In this document: positions 40,659 to 48,119 of the stretch, piece by piece
Numbering within the stretch: position 1 is the first letter of the stretch
Layout of the letters: each line of letters opens with the position of its first letter
NCBI GenBank assembly: GCA_002455425.1
Contig: DKKT01000033.1
Coordinates: forward strand, 23,855 to 71,973
Direction: 5' to 3'
Origin: Chthonomonas sp. UBA6659
GTDB taxonomy: Bacteria; Armatimonadota; Fimbriimonadia; Fimbriimonadales; Fimbriimonadaceae
DNA: 48,119 nucleotides
Program-made: the position numbers and the translations under genes
Notes under the pieces: model-generated
Databases searched by the model: none
What the model saw: the letters and a program-made list of their open reading frames with translations, nothing else
What the model was told of the DNA's origin: nothing

Positions 40659-41675
40659 TTAGGGCGAGCCGATTGTGCCGAAGCTTGCAACCAAGATATC
40701 GAAGTCGTCGGAGTTGACGACCCCGTCTTCATTCAAGTCTGCGGTCGGTCCCGACGATCCGAAGTTCGCAACCAAGATATCGAAGTCGTCGGAATCCACC
40801 AGGTTGTTGCCATCCGTGTCTCCGTTCACCAACGAGACGTCGGCGTCGGGGACTGCCGCTCCCGGCGATACCACCGTGATGGCGACCGTGCTTCGAAGCC
40901 AGTGCGACGCTTTGACCGCGACGACCGCAGGCCCGGCCTCGAGATTCGCGGAAATCGAGTACGAGCCGCCGGCACCCAGGACTACGTGCTTAACCAAGAC
41001 ATCCTGGCCATTTTGCCGAACGATGACCTCGGCAACCTTGCCACTTGGGTCTGGAATCATGTCCTGAAGATGGACGCTTCCGGAAATGGGGGTCGGAATG
41101 GAGAGAACGACACTGTCGAGCCCGTTGATCTGAGTGGCATCGGTGTTGGTGAACTGTCGAACGCGAATCCCCAACGTCGTGATGTTCGCGAGCAGGCCTG
41201 CCCAGGTCCCGGACGTGAGCGTCCACTCGCTTTGTTTCAGCGGGATCTCGATCGGCATCCAGTCGTGGGCTGAGGTGGGTCCTGGGCGTGTCCAATGTGC
41301 CTCGCCTCCCGGCCCGATCAGCTTCACCTCGTAGGGATGGGGTACGCCGTCTCCCGGGGTGATCGACACGCGCCACTGGTACGAGAGCACCCCGACTTCA
41401 TCGAGCGAACTCCAGTTGCCACGGAACTTCGAAGGGGCGAGGATGAACGTACTCCCACACGGCTCCCGCCATTGGACGTACGCCCCAGGACTGCCTCCTG
41501 ACGACCGCCAGGAGTAACCATGGTTTCACGTATCCCCGCGCCACGCCTCCAGATCGACGTCGAAGTGCGATGACACGAGCACTTGGGAGGCTGCCGGAAG
41601 CATCGCGAGGCCCCACGCGGTGATGCATGCGGACCGACGAAGTCTGCTCGTACTCGGTAACTTCAGACTCGCCAT
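40659..41675 (-). pseudogene. Secreted dockerin-like protein interrupted by one in-frame TGA
   Basis: Reading codon by codon from ATG 41675 gives a signal peptide (RRSACITAWGLAMLPAASQ), then SSHFDVDLEAWRGDT, a TGA at 41526-41528 (codon 50), and NHGYSWRSSGGSPGAYVQW continuing in the same frame to the end. The coding sense resumes at once, so the break is a single nonsense change (most simply TGG to TGA), a sequencing error or read-through. After it come a beta-sandwich carbohydrate-binding-like region, a carboxypeptidase-regulatory-like domain (ISGSVHLQDMIP), and a C-terminal dockerin-like pair, DTDGNNLVDSDDFDILVANF and DLNEDGVVNSDDFDILVASF. ATG 41681 is another in-frame start. The internal ATG at 41390 would lack a signal peptide. 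Intact, the protein would have 338 residues. Confidence 0.72.
40687..40793. repeat. 26-nt direct repeat encoding the paired dockerin calcium loops
   Basis: An identical 26-nt segment occurs at 40687-40712 and 40768-40793, 81 nt (27 codons) apart. Both copies encode the SDDFDILVA part of the dockerin-like repeats on the minus strand. The near-identity at DNA level suggests a recent internal duplication or gene conversion. Confidence 0.85.
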
Positions 41676-41782
41676 ACCCATTGTTCACCCCGAGTGGAGC
41701 GTTTGTGACGCGACGGGCTACGCGCGGTGTAAGTTGTTCACCGGAGCACTGGAGCCAAGCAAGCTGTTCGCTCGGCCACGGA

Positions 41783-43135
41783 CTAAGGCGTATAGACGTA
41801 GGCTCTAACCTTGATCACCTGAATCGGCATCTCGGGGTCGTTTGAACTGACCGTGATGGTGCCGGTGAGAAGCGTCTTGCTGCCGATCGACGTATCGAGC
41901 GTGATCGTGTGGGTGTTCGAGCCTCCGCCCGGAGCATCGGTGAATGGGCCGGTCGCGACGTTGAATCGCGGGCTCCCTGTGAGGGAATAGCTCAAGTTCG
42001 CGATGCCGTTCGTCGTCCACTTCACGGTGTCGCCGACATTCCCCACCGTGAAGGAGCGGGTGGCCGATTGGCCCACCTTGACCCATCCGAAGTCGATCTG
42101 GGTCGGGACGACCGAACTGCGGGGCGGGACGCGAAGATCCAGAAAGACAGGAAGGTGGCCTGAGCCGGACGATAGGTCGATAAGCGCTTGACCGATCGTC
42201 GGACCAACCATTGTGTTCGCGGTCGTACGCAGGATGGTGTTGTAGGACCCGCCGTCGTTGCCCCAGCTCCGGTAAGAGTGGTTCGGGTCGTTCCAGGTCG
42301 TCGTGCTGTAGGGCAGGGCCGGATTCCCGATATAGTCGAAACCGGTGCCATCGACGAGCGTGCCACCAAGAAGGATCTGGTCATAGCGATCATCGACCTG
42401 GGTCGCAGGATCCTGAGTGTGGACAAACCTGAAGGCGAAGCTGTTGTTCCAGTTCCCGGGCGTGAGGATCGGGTCGAAGAAGCGGCCGGCGTTGTTGGAT
42501 TGGGAGCCGACGAGTTCTTGGTAGGCGGTCTGGCTCGAATCGGGAATATTGAAATCGCCGCCGAGAAGGAAGTTCCAGCCTGCGGGAAGAGACTCGGCAT
42601 TGTCTCGGATCCGAGTCGCCTCGATGAGTCGTCGAGCGCGATCAGTTTCCGTATCGGAGGCCTTCATATGCGACGAATAGCAGGCCAGGGTTGTTGAGGC
42701 CGAGTTGTAGCCGACGGGACGGATATCGTACCGGTAGGTGTTGCGGGGCTGATTGGTGGTCGACGTCGAACCCGATGCTGCGATCGTCGTCCCGAGGTAC
42801 TGAACCTTGGACGTTCGGTAGAAAAAGGCGCTGTCGGTGTCGGGGCCGTTGATGAACGGGGCAGCCGCCCAATCCCCGGGGGAGCCGGGCGCAGTGTTCA
42901 AATGGCCGAGGAACTCGGTGGTCGCGGCCTGGCTCATGAACTCCTGGGTCATGATCGCGTCGGCTTTGAGGCTGAGCCCATTGAACACTCCGTAGTACGC
43001 CGTTTGGATCGCCGGACCTCGTCCTCCGGAGTAGTTCGAGATGTTGTGGGTGACAATACGGAGCTGTGCAAAGACGCTCGAAGCAAGGCAGAGGGAGAGC
43101 ACGGGCAAGCAGGCTGATCTGAGGGAAATGTTCAT
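41783..43135 (-). CDS. Secreted endonuclease/exonuclease/phosphatase-fold protein
   Basis: A 450-residue exported protein. Residues 1-23 are a signal peptide (SLRSACLPVLSLCLASSVFA). Residues 24-335 form an EEP (DNase I-like) domain with visible active-site elements: Asn31 in VTHNISN, Glu65 in AIMTQEF, His156 in CYSSHMKAS, Asp194/Asn196 in LLGGDFNIPDS, Asp252 in DDRYDQIL and His327 in GSGHLPVF. Residues 341-450 are an Ig-like HYDIN/ASPM-type beta domain (PTQIDFGWVKVGQSATRSFTV). It may degrade extracellular DNA or hydrolyse phosphoesters; the exact substrate is unknown. The start at 43135 has a TACAAT box 15 nt upstream. Confidence 0.85.
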   Translation of the reverse strand: MNISLRSACLPVLSLCLASSVFAQLRIVTHNISNYSGGRGPAIQTAYYGVFNGLSLKADAIMTQEFMSQAATTEFLGHLNTAPGSPGDWAAAPFINGPDTDSAFFYRTSKVQYLGTTIAASGSTSTTNQPRNTYRYDIRPVGYNSASTTLACYSSHMKASDTETDRARRLIEATRIRDNAESLPAGWNFLLGGDFNIPDSSQTAYQELVGSQSNNAGRFFDPILTPGNWNNSFAFRFVHTQDPATQVDDRYDQILLGGTLVDGTGFDYIGNPALPYSTTTWNDPNHSYRSWGNDGGSYNTILRTTANTMVGPTIGQALIDLSSGSGHLPVFLDLRVPPRSSVVPTQIDFGWVKVGQSATRSFTVGNVGDTVKWTTNGIANLSYSLTGSPRFNVATGPFTDAPGGGSNTHTITLDTSIGSKTLLTGTITVSSNDPEMPIQVIKVRAYVYTP

Positions 43136-43150
43136 AGGGCCCGGGTGCAT

Positions 43151-43156
43151 ATTGTA
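43151..43156 (-). promoter_or_regulatory. -10 element of the EEP-fold gene
   Basis: Minus-strand TACAAT ends 15 nt before the ATG at 43135 and predicts a leader of about 8 nt. No convincing -35 hexamer was seen. Confidence 0.4.
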
Positions 43157-43196
43157 GCATTCGGGCGAGTTTCGACTCCCTCGTAAGTTTGCGGTT

Positions 43197-46100
43197 CTAG
43201 CCGACGAGGAAGTCGGCACTGCCGATCGGAATGGGTGCGTCGAGTCGGCCGGCAAGGCACGGTCTGTAGGGGAAGACACGTTCGGCGAGGAACGCGACGT
43301 GCCCGTCGCGATCTTGGGCGTGCCCAATCACTGTGACGTATGGCGAGCAGACGATCGCATGCCCGTCGCGTCGGTAAGTGGCATCGAAGCAGGTCACATT
43401 AAGGAGTCCAGACTCATCCTCGAGGTCGAAGAAGACAACCCGCTTGCCACTCGGCGTCGGGGGGAAGCGCAGGCGAATCGGATTCCCGACCACGATCGCC
43501 TTCCGTCCATGGGGCAGCCTCCGAGCGTCGCTGTTGGTGACCCCGCCCCGGTTCCGGATTCGGTCCCGCTCGAACGCCATGAGATGACGCTCGACGTCGA
43601 GTCCGAGGACACCTCGTTCCCGGACCGCCTTTTCGGCTGATGAGAAATCCTCGACTCCGGTCGGCAGGTGCGGATCGTCAAGCGCTATCGCGTACTGCTC
43701 GCTTTCGCGAACGATCGATGCCATCGCATCTGGAATCGCCCAAAGAAGTGACCGTCGGTTCGACTCCAGTCGATCGAATGCGCCGCAGAGGATCAGTTGC
43801 TCAAGTTCGTCGCGATCGGGGCGGACCTTTTGTACGAACTCGAAGAACGAGGCGTATGGCCGATGAGCGACGATACCGTTGCGCGTTGCCTGGGAAAGCC
43901 CCGAGACTTGGGTCAGTGCAACCCGGATGCCTCCTTGGGGAACGGTGATCTTCGGATCGATCCTGGAGACGACGTCCTCGACGAGGAAGCGGTTCTCGCT
44001 GCGATCGACATCGACGGGCAGAATCGCGACGCCACGCGATCGCGCTTCGTTGACGAGGGTGCAGGGCCCGTAATAACCCGCGGGTTGGGCGTCGAGAAGT
44101 GCCGCGAAGTAGGAGGCGGGATAGTTCTGCTGACAGTAGATCGATCGAATCGAGATCTCCGCGAACGCAAGTGCATGACCTTGGGCGAAGCCGTATCCCT
44201 TGAACCCGGAGATCAGGTCAAAGACGTGGGCCGCTACCCCGTCGTGGAAACCGCGCTCCCGCATCCTCGCGATGAGTTCTTCGCGGATCACCGCACCGTA
44301 ATCCTCTCGACGTCGCTTGTGGATTTTGTCCCGGATGTCTTCGGCATCTCCAGAACCGTATCCACAGAACGTCTGAAGCAGTTGGTCGACCTGCTCTTGG
44401 AAGACGACGATGCCGTACGTCTGTCCGAGGATGGTCTCAAGCTCAGGGTGTTCGAACGAGAACGGCTTGAGACCCCGGCGACGCTGGATGAGTTCGTTGA
44501 TCTTCACCGCGCCCCCGACACCAGGCCGGATGCCGGCTTGGACGAGACTGGCATCGTGGAGATTCTCGGTACGAAGACGCATGTGAGCCTGTCGCATCGC
44601 GGGGGAGGCGGACTGGGGAATGCCGATCAGCTCCCCCGAGCGCATCGCGCGATAGGTCTCTTCGTCGTCGAGGGGCAGATTGGCGACTCCGAAGTCGCGA
44701 TCCTGGAGGCGGATCCGCTCTTGTGTCCCCGAAAGGACGTCCTGACCGCGGAGGCAAAGGATGTCGAACTTATCGAAAAAATGCTTTGCACTGCGCTTAT
44801 CCCACTGGATGATTCGGAGTGGCTGACCCTCCTCGCGCTCGGCGGCCGAGCCCATCACCGGCACGGTCTCGGCGAGGGGACGATCGGAGATGACGACCCC
44901 AGACGAGTGGGCGCGAATATTGCGAGGCACGTCGGCAAGCATCGCGGCCAGCCGAAAGATCCAGCGGTAGCGCTCGCGCGGGATGTCGCTCCCCTTGAGT
45001 TCAGGACGCGCGTCGAGGGCGCCTTCGAGCTGATCGGGCGCGATTCCGCCATGCAGTCGCTTGGCAAGGAAGCTGAGCGCCTCGGGCGCGACGCCAAGCG
45101 CCTTGCCAACCTCGCGCACGATACCGCGAGTACAGAACGCACCGACTGCGCCGACCGTCGCGACCCGGTCTTCGCCGTACTTCCGGGTCAGGTATTCCCG
45201 GACGTCGTCGCGACGCTTGGCCTCGAAATCGATGTCGATGTCGGGTCGCTTCTCGCCCTCCTCGGGCAGAAATCGGTCGAAATGGAGCCCGTGTGCATGG
45301 GCGTCGATTCGACTCAGCCCGAGACAGTAGGCGACGGCAGAATCGACCACCGAGCCTCGACCGCTGAAAAGGATGCCCTGATCCTCTGCCCAGCGACACG
45401 CATCCCAGATCGTGAGGAAGTGTCCGGCGAAGTTCATCCGGATGATCCGTTCGAGTTCGAGCTCCAGGCGTTGTTCAAGTGAGCGCTTGATCGTTCGATG
45501 CCGTTCAAGCGCACCGGCGGCGACGATCTCACGCAGGGCATGCGGCTCATCTTCGAACAAGCGAGGTAGTCGCGTGCGTGAAGGAAGGACGTCGTCGTCG
45601 CAGCGCTCGACGACTCGAAGGGTGTTCTCCAGAAGCTTGGGAGCATCCGCGTAGAGCATGCCGATCTCTTCCGGGCTACGAAGACGTCGCTCCGCATTGA
45701 GCGAGCGCAAAGGAGGTTCGGCGATCGGGGGCTGACTCGGGTCGCGGCGGGGCTTGCGTCCGATCACTTCGTCGACCGTACACAGAGTCTCGGAGCAGAC
45801 GAGGATGTCCTGGGCGGGGAATTGCTCTGGCGTGGCGTGGGTGACGATTCCTCCAGCAACCGGAAGGACGCCGTGACGATGGGCGAGTTCGAGGAGCGCT
45901 TGGTTCGTTCGATGCTGCCAGGGGAGGTAGCTCCGTTCGATTTCCACGAAAACGCTATCGCTTCCATAGCGCTCGATGAGCTTGGACAAGAGCGCTTCGG
46001 CTTCGGCGTAACGTCGCCCGATGACAAGCCGGTTCAGGGGGCCGACATCGCCTCCGGTGAGGCAAAGGAGACCGCGCGCGTGGCGATCGAGAACCGGATC

Positions 46101-46694
46101 GCGAGCAAGAGGAAAGAGGCGCGGTTCACCGAGATGAGATGCCGTGATGAGCTGGGAAAGTGTTTCGTAACCCCGCTTATCGCGGGCGATGAGGACAAGT
46201 TCTCCACCCGATTCGGTTTCGATACTCGCCCCGATCAGGGGCTTGACCCCCATCCTGCTGGCTTCGAAGGCAAACTCGACCGATCCGACAAGTGAAAACG
46301 GGTCCGCGATCGCGACAGCAGGGATGCCGAGCTTGGCGGCTAGACGTGGAATCTCTTCGGCAAAGAGCACACTGCGCCCGAAGGCATATCCCGAGAGCAC
46401 ATGGAGCGCAGCATACGGGGTCGTGTTGGTGCGCAATGCGCCTTGATAGATGCGCTCAGGCAGGAGTCCGCAGGCTCGAGCCACCTTCTCGTCGCGAATC
46501 TTGCGTGGCCGCAGAGCGATCTCCTCGCGATGGTCCTCGATGTAGGGAGAAGACGGATTCGCATAGTCAGGCGATACGAGATCTCGAATCACCTCCCGAC
46601 GCACACCTTGTGCGTCGCGGAACTGGATGATCTCGCGTGGAGCTTCGCCTTGCCACCACTCGCCGGACTCGCGCCAGTGCGCGATGAGTTCCAT
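43197..46694 (-). CDS. dnaE2: Error-prone DNA polymerase III alpha subunit (DnaE2/ImuC-like) with N-terminal extension
   Basis: A 1165-residue C-family polymerase. Residues 1-90 are an extension opening WRESGEWWQGEAPREIIQF, like the small DUF6504-type proteins found beside imuB in actinobacteria. A PHP-like domain starts near 94, but its metal motifs are degenerate (ALHVLSGYAF instead of HxH; IADPF instead of a DHG-type motif), so proofreading or phosphatase activity is unlikely. The polymerase core is intact: GRGS at 446-449, PDIDIDF at 484-490 with the catalytic aspartates, and KFDILCLR. An OB-fold (VVFFDLEDESGLLNVTCF) follows near the end. In other bacteria this subunit performs translesion synthesis with ImuB. 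It starts 3 nt after the imuB-like stop. Confidence 0.9.
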   Translation of the reverse strand: MELIAHWRESGEWWQGEAPREIIQFRDAQGVRREVIRDLVSPDYANPSSPYIEDHREEIALRPRKIRDEKVARACGLLPERIYQGALRTNTTPYAALHVLSGYAFGRSVLFAEEIPRLAAKLGIPAVAIADPFSLVGSVEFAFEASRMGVKPLIGASIETESGGELVLIARDKRGYETLSQLITASHLGEPRLFPLARDPVLDRHARGLLCLTGGDVGPLNRLVIGRRYAEAEALLSKLIERYGSDSVFVEIERSYLPWQHRTNQALLELAHRHGVLPVAGGIVTHATPEQFPAQDILVCSETLCTVDEVIGRKPRRDPSQPPIAEPPLRSLNAERRLRSPEEIGMLYADAPKLLENTLRVVERCDDDVLPSRTRLPRLFEDEPHALREIVAAGALERHRTIKRSLEQRLELELERIIRMNFAGHFLTIWDACRWAEDQGILFSGRGSVVDSAVAYCLGLSRIDAHAHGLHFDRFLPEEGEKRPDIDIDFEAKRRDDVREYLTRKYGEDRVATVGAVGAFCTRGIVREVGKALGVAPEALSFLAKRLHGGIAPDQLEGALDARPELKGSDIPRERYRWIFRLAAMLADVPRNIRAHSSGVVISDRPLAETVPVMGSAAEREEGQPLRIIQWDKRSAKHFFDKFDILCLRGQDVLSGTQERIRLQDRDFGVANLPLDDEETYRAMRSGELIGIPQSASPAMRQAHMRLRTENLHDASLVQAGIRPGVGGAVKINELIQRRRGLKPFSFEHPELETILGQTYGIVVFQEQVDQLLQTFCGYGSGDAEDIRDKIHKRRREDYGAVIREELIARMRERGFHDGVAAHVFDLISGFKGYGFAQGHALAFAEISIRSIYCQQNYPASYFAALLDAQPAGYYGPCTLVNEARSRGVAILPVDVDRSENRFLVEDVVSRIDPKITVPQGGIRVALTQVSGLSQATRNGIVAHRPYASFFEFVQKVRPDRDELEQLILCGAFDRLESNRRSLLWAIPDAMASIVRESEQYAIALDDPHLPTGVEDFSSAEKAVRERGVLGLDVERHLMAFERDRIRNRGGVTNSDARRLPHGRKAIVVGNPIRLRFPPTPSGKRVVFFDLEDESGLLNVTCFDATYRRDGHAIVCSPYVTVIGHAQDRDGHVAFLAERVFPYRPCLAGRLDAPIPIGSADFLVG

Positions 46695-46697
46695 CGG

Positions 46698-47879
46698 TTA
46701 CGACCATCCTGTTGCTTCCTTCCACGCCCGAAGCACACGGAGACGACGCGGTTCGATGCGTTCGCTTGCCTTCTGAATGCGCTCGACTCCGAAGCAGGCG
46801 ATTACGCGATCGAGAGCATGGTCGAGGCCCTGGGTCTCGCGTGCGCCGGCTCGTGGCGCAACAAGTGTCTTCTGCACCCGCTTCGACCGGGTGAGATCGC
46901 CGAGACGAGCGCGGATCCCGACGATCGGCTCCTCGGGCGGATCTTGATCGGCGAGCAAGTTGATCGCAAACGCCACCGATTCGGACGTGTTGAGCGGCTT
47001 GGTGAAGATGCGCTTTCGCACGAGCGGGATGCAGCGCTCGGTCTCGAACACCAGGGTCATCTCGTGGGACTGGCGGTCTTGCTCGACGAGCGTATCGCCG
47101 AGTTTCTTTCCCAGGCTTGTCAGCGCCGCACGCAGGGTGTGCCGGTCATCGATCTCGCCGTCGAACGGAATACGTCCAAGCAGTTTGTCGGCAGGATAGT
47201 TTGGGTGGAGGTCCTCGATCGCATAGCCGCAGGCTGCGCGGCGAATGCGAAATGCTTCGTCGCCGAATTGACGCCGCAGCGCACTCTCGGGGGCACGCGC
47301 AACCTCACCGATCGTGCGATAGCCCAAAAAGATCAGGCGCTGGAGATGAACCGCCTCGACCGGATCGAGCATCTCGGTGGGGAGTTCAGCGAGTGCTGCT
47401 CTCGGTTCGCGCACCACTTCGAGCGGTTCCAAGCCGAGTGCAAGTGCTTGGGCGTCGCATCGCGACGCTGCCAGCCGTGCGGTCCATACGGCGGGGGCCA
47501 AGCCCGCTTGCACTTTGAGGCCGAGACGGCGTCGCAACGCACTGACCAACTCCGCAGCAAGCTCCTCCGGGCGGGGGTGATCACTGAGATCGAGGGTCGT
47601 TTCATGAGGCAATCCGGCCTCGATACGATCGGCAAACTCGGCGCACACGTCGAGCCACTGCGCGCGCCGGCCGCGGTACCTGCTGGATTCAAACAGCTCG
47701 AAGCGAGCCTCAGGCACTGCGAGCTTTGCCTCATGCAGAGGCATCCCGAGCGTGATCCCTCGTCGACGAGCCAGGTTGTTTCGGTCGAGGACGCGCCCTT
47801 CATGGTGCACGACGCGAGGTTCGTCATCGCCGCAGGGCAGGTAGAAGCCGTTGATGCTCACATACAAGAACACGCTCAT
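46698..47879 (-). CDS. imuB: ImuB-like, catalytically impaired Y-family DNA polymerase
   Basis: A 393-residue Y-family homologue. The finger/palm order is recognisable (LDRNNLARRRGITLGMPLHEAK; GLAPAVWTARLAAS; ARAPESALRRQFGDEAFRIRRAACG). The catalytic carboxylates are lost: the DxD of motif I is SIN (residues 8-10), and SIDE of motif III is LPHE (90-93), leaving only Glu93. Loss of activity is the hallmark of ImuB, which bridges the DnaE2/ImuC polymerase to the beta clamp. It is followed 3 nt later by dnaE2. No imuA-like gene lies between it and the promoter. The start ATG at 47879 lies under a TATAAT promoter overlapped by a 19-bp palindrome, consistent with damage-induced control. Confidence 0.85.
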   Translation of the reverse strand: MSVFLYVSINGFYLPCGDDEPRVVHHEGRVLDRNNLARRRGITLGMPLHEAKLAVPEARFELFESSRYRGRRAQWLDVCAEFADRIEAGLPHETTLDLSDHPRPEELAAELVSALRRRLGLKVQAGLAPAVWTARLAASRCDAQALALGLEPLEVVREPRAALAELPTEMLDPVEAVHLQRLIFLGYRTIGEVARAPESALRRQFGDEAFRIRRAACGYAIEDLHPNYPADKLLGRIPFDGEIDDRHTLRAALTSLGKKLGDTLVEQDRQSHEMTLVFETERCIPLVRKRIFTKPLNTSESVAFAINLLADQDPPEEPIVGIRARLGDLTRSKRVQKTLVAPRAGARETQGLDHALDRVIACFGVERIQKASERIEPRRLRVLRAWKEATGWS

Positions 47880-47883
47880 TTCT

Positions 47884-47902
47884 GTCTACTATTATAGTGG
47901 AC
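47884..47902 (-). promoter_or_regulatory. Promoter and palindromic operator of the imuB-dnaE2 operon
   Basis: On the minus strand TTGGAA (47919-47914), a 17-nt spacer and TATAAT (47896-47891) form a good sigma-70 promoter ending 11 nt before the ATG. A 19-bp palindrome with one mismatch (arms GTCnACTAT and ATAGTnGAC around a central A) covers the -10 box. Its position is right for a repressor such as LexA, although it matches none of the LexA boxes I know. Confidence 0.65.
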
Positions 47903-47952
47903 GTGCGGGGCATTTCCAAGCGATCGTCGAAAAATGGCGACATTGGGGCAAG

Positions 47953-47981
47953 AAAAAAGCCCCCTCGGATTACGAGGAGGC
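47953..47981 (-). terminator. Intrinsic terminator of the 16S rRNA transcript
   Basis: Read on the minus strand, GCCTCCTCG pairs with CGAGGGGGC (nine pairs, one U-G) around a 5-nt loop and is followed by six T residues. The U-G pair is C-A on the plus strand, so the structure is specific to minus-strand RNA. It lies about 85 nt past the 16S 3' end. Confidence 0.9.
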
Positions 47982-48065
47982 CTTTGTACATTTGAAAGTC
48001 CCAGACGCGTGAACATCGACCTGGACATGTCGTTCGGCCTTGGCCGATCCGAGTACTTGTCCTTT

Positions 48066-48119
48066 AAAGGAGGTGATCCACCCACACCTTCCGGTACGGG
48101 TACCTTGTTACGACTTAGT
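48066..48119 (-). rRNA. rrs: 16S ribosomal RNA, 3' end only
   Basis: The minus-strand sequence from the right edge begins with AGTCGTAACAAGGTA, continues through GGATCACCTCC and ends CCTCCTTT, the universal 3' terminus with the anti-Shine-Dalgarno. Only the last 54 nt are inside the window. The CCTCCTTT end matches the GGAGGAGG sequences before glnA and the pilin-like gene. No tRNA or 23S gene follows before the terminator. Confidence 0.98.

Noticed and set aside
41526..41528. Selenocysteine at the in-frame TGA of the dockerin-like gene.
   Set aside because: No redox motif surrounds it, I saw no obvious SECIS-type hairpin immediately after it, and the context favours a lost tryptophan codon.
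46698..47879. Active DNA polymerase IV (DinB).
   Set aside because: Motif I and motif III carboxylates are replaced, and the gene is coupled to dnaE2, which fits ImuB instead.
47876..48085. Small minus-strand open frame across the 16S 3' end and the imuB promoter.
   Set aside because: It covers the rRNA terminus, the terminator and the operator, so it cannot be a real gene.
1..48119. CRISPR array, insertion sequence, integrase or prophage.
   Set aside because: No regularly spaced repeats, transposase or phage-like proteins were seen. Gene content and composition look uniformly chromosomal.

Overview
The window is one stretch of a compact, GC-rich bacterial chromosome. The best taxonomic pointer is the secreted pilin-like protein at 31479-32273. 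Its N-terminus (FTLIELLVVIAIIAVLAAIL, then FPVFAQAK and a conserved CLSNMKQLG segment) is characteristic of Armatimonadota. Two-repeat dockerin-like tails and outer-membrane proteins fit the same group, and I infer a Fimbriimonadia-like armatimonadote. The right edge carries the 3' end of a 16S rRNA gene, which would settle the taxonomy if extended.

Layout, left to right. 1-4.5 kb: 3' part of trpB, a MerR regulator plus glycosyltransferase/TPR operon, a small exported protein and a PilZ-like protein. 4.5-9.1 kb: tRNA-Arg(CCG), a lipoprotein, an L-rhamnose-isomerase-like enzyme, leuB overlapping an ECF sigma factor, and gmd ending in a strong terminator. 9.1-12.9 kb: glnA with a hairpin-bearing leader, a secreted metallophosphoesterase and apt. 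12.9-19.8 kb: a lone sdhA, a sialate O-acetylesterase-like enzyme, and a four-gene overlapping operon (DUF2993-like protein, DAO-type oxidase, 2Fe-2S protein, FAD/2Fe-2S protein) resembling HcnABC or dye-linked amino-acid/opine dehydrogenases. 19.8-26.5 kb: ygfZ, a fused sugar-binding-protein/permease, a DinB-fold protein, folE2 and an AAA/R3H ATPase. 26.5-33.2 kb: prolyl oligopeptidase, galE, a second PilZ-like protein, a Rieske oxygenase, the pilin-like protein and accD. 33.2-38.6 kb: a same-strand run hisS, outer-membrane protein, coiled-coil membrane protein, J-like protein lacking HPD, dnaK. 38.6-43.2 kb: an MCE/MlaD protein, rplI, a dockerin-like secreted protein interrupted by one in-frame TGA, and a secreted endonuclease/exonuclease/phosphatase-fold protein. 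43.2-48.1 kb: a mutasome pair (ImuB-like inactive Y-family polymerase and DnaE2/ImuC) behind a palindromic operator, then the end of a 16S rRNA gene whose transcript stops at a terminator before any 23S gene.

Three genome-wide habits stand out. Many first genes have a -10-like hexamer (TANNNT or close) only 6-9 nt before the start codon and no Shine-Dalgarno, implying widespread leaderless mRNAs. glnA, the pilin-like gene, dnaK and rplI instead have Shine-Dalgarno sequences. Genes within operons overlap by a few bases, and convergent genes often share or abut their stop codons. No CRISPR array, insertion sequence or prophage is visible. No gap between genes exceeds about 300 bp; the largest are about 200 bp (19760-19962) and 185 bp (47880-48065).
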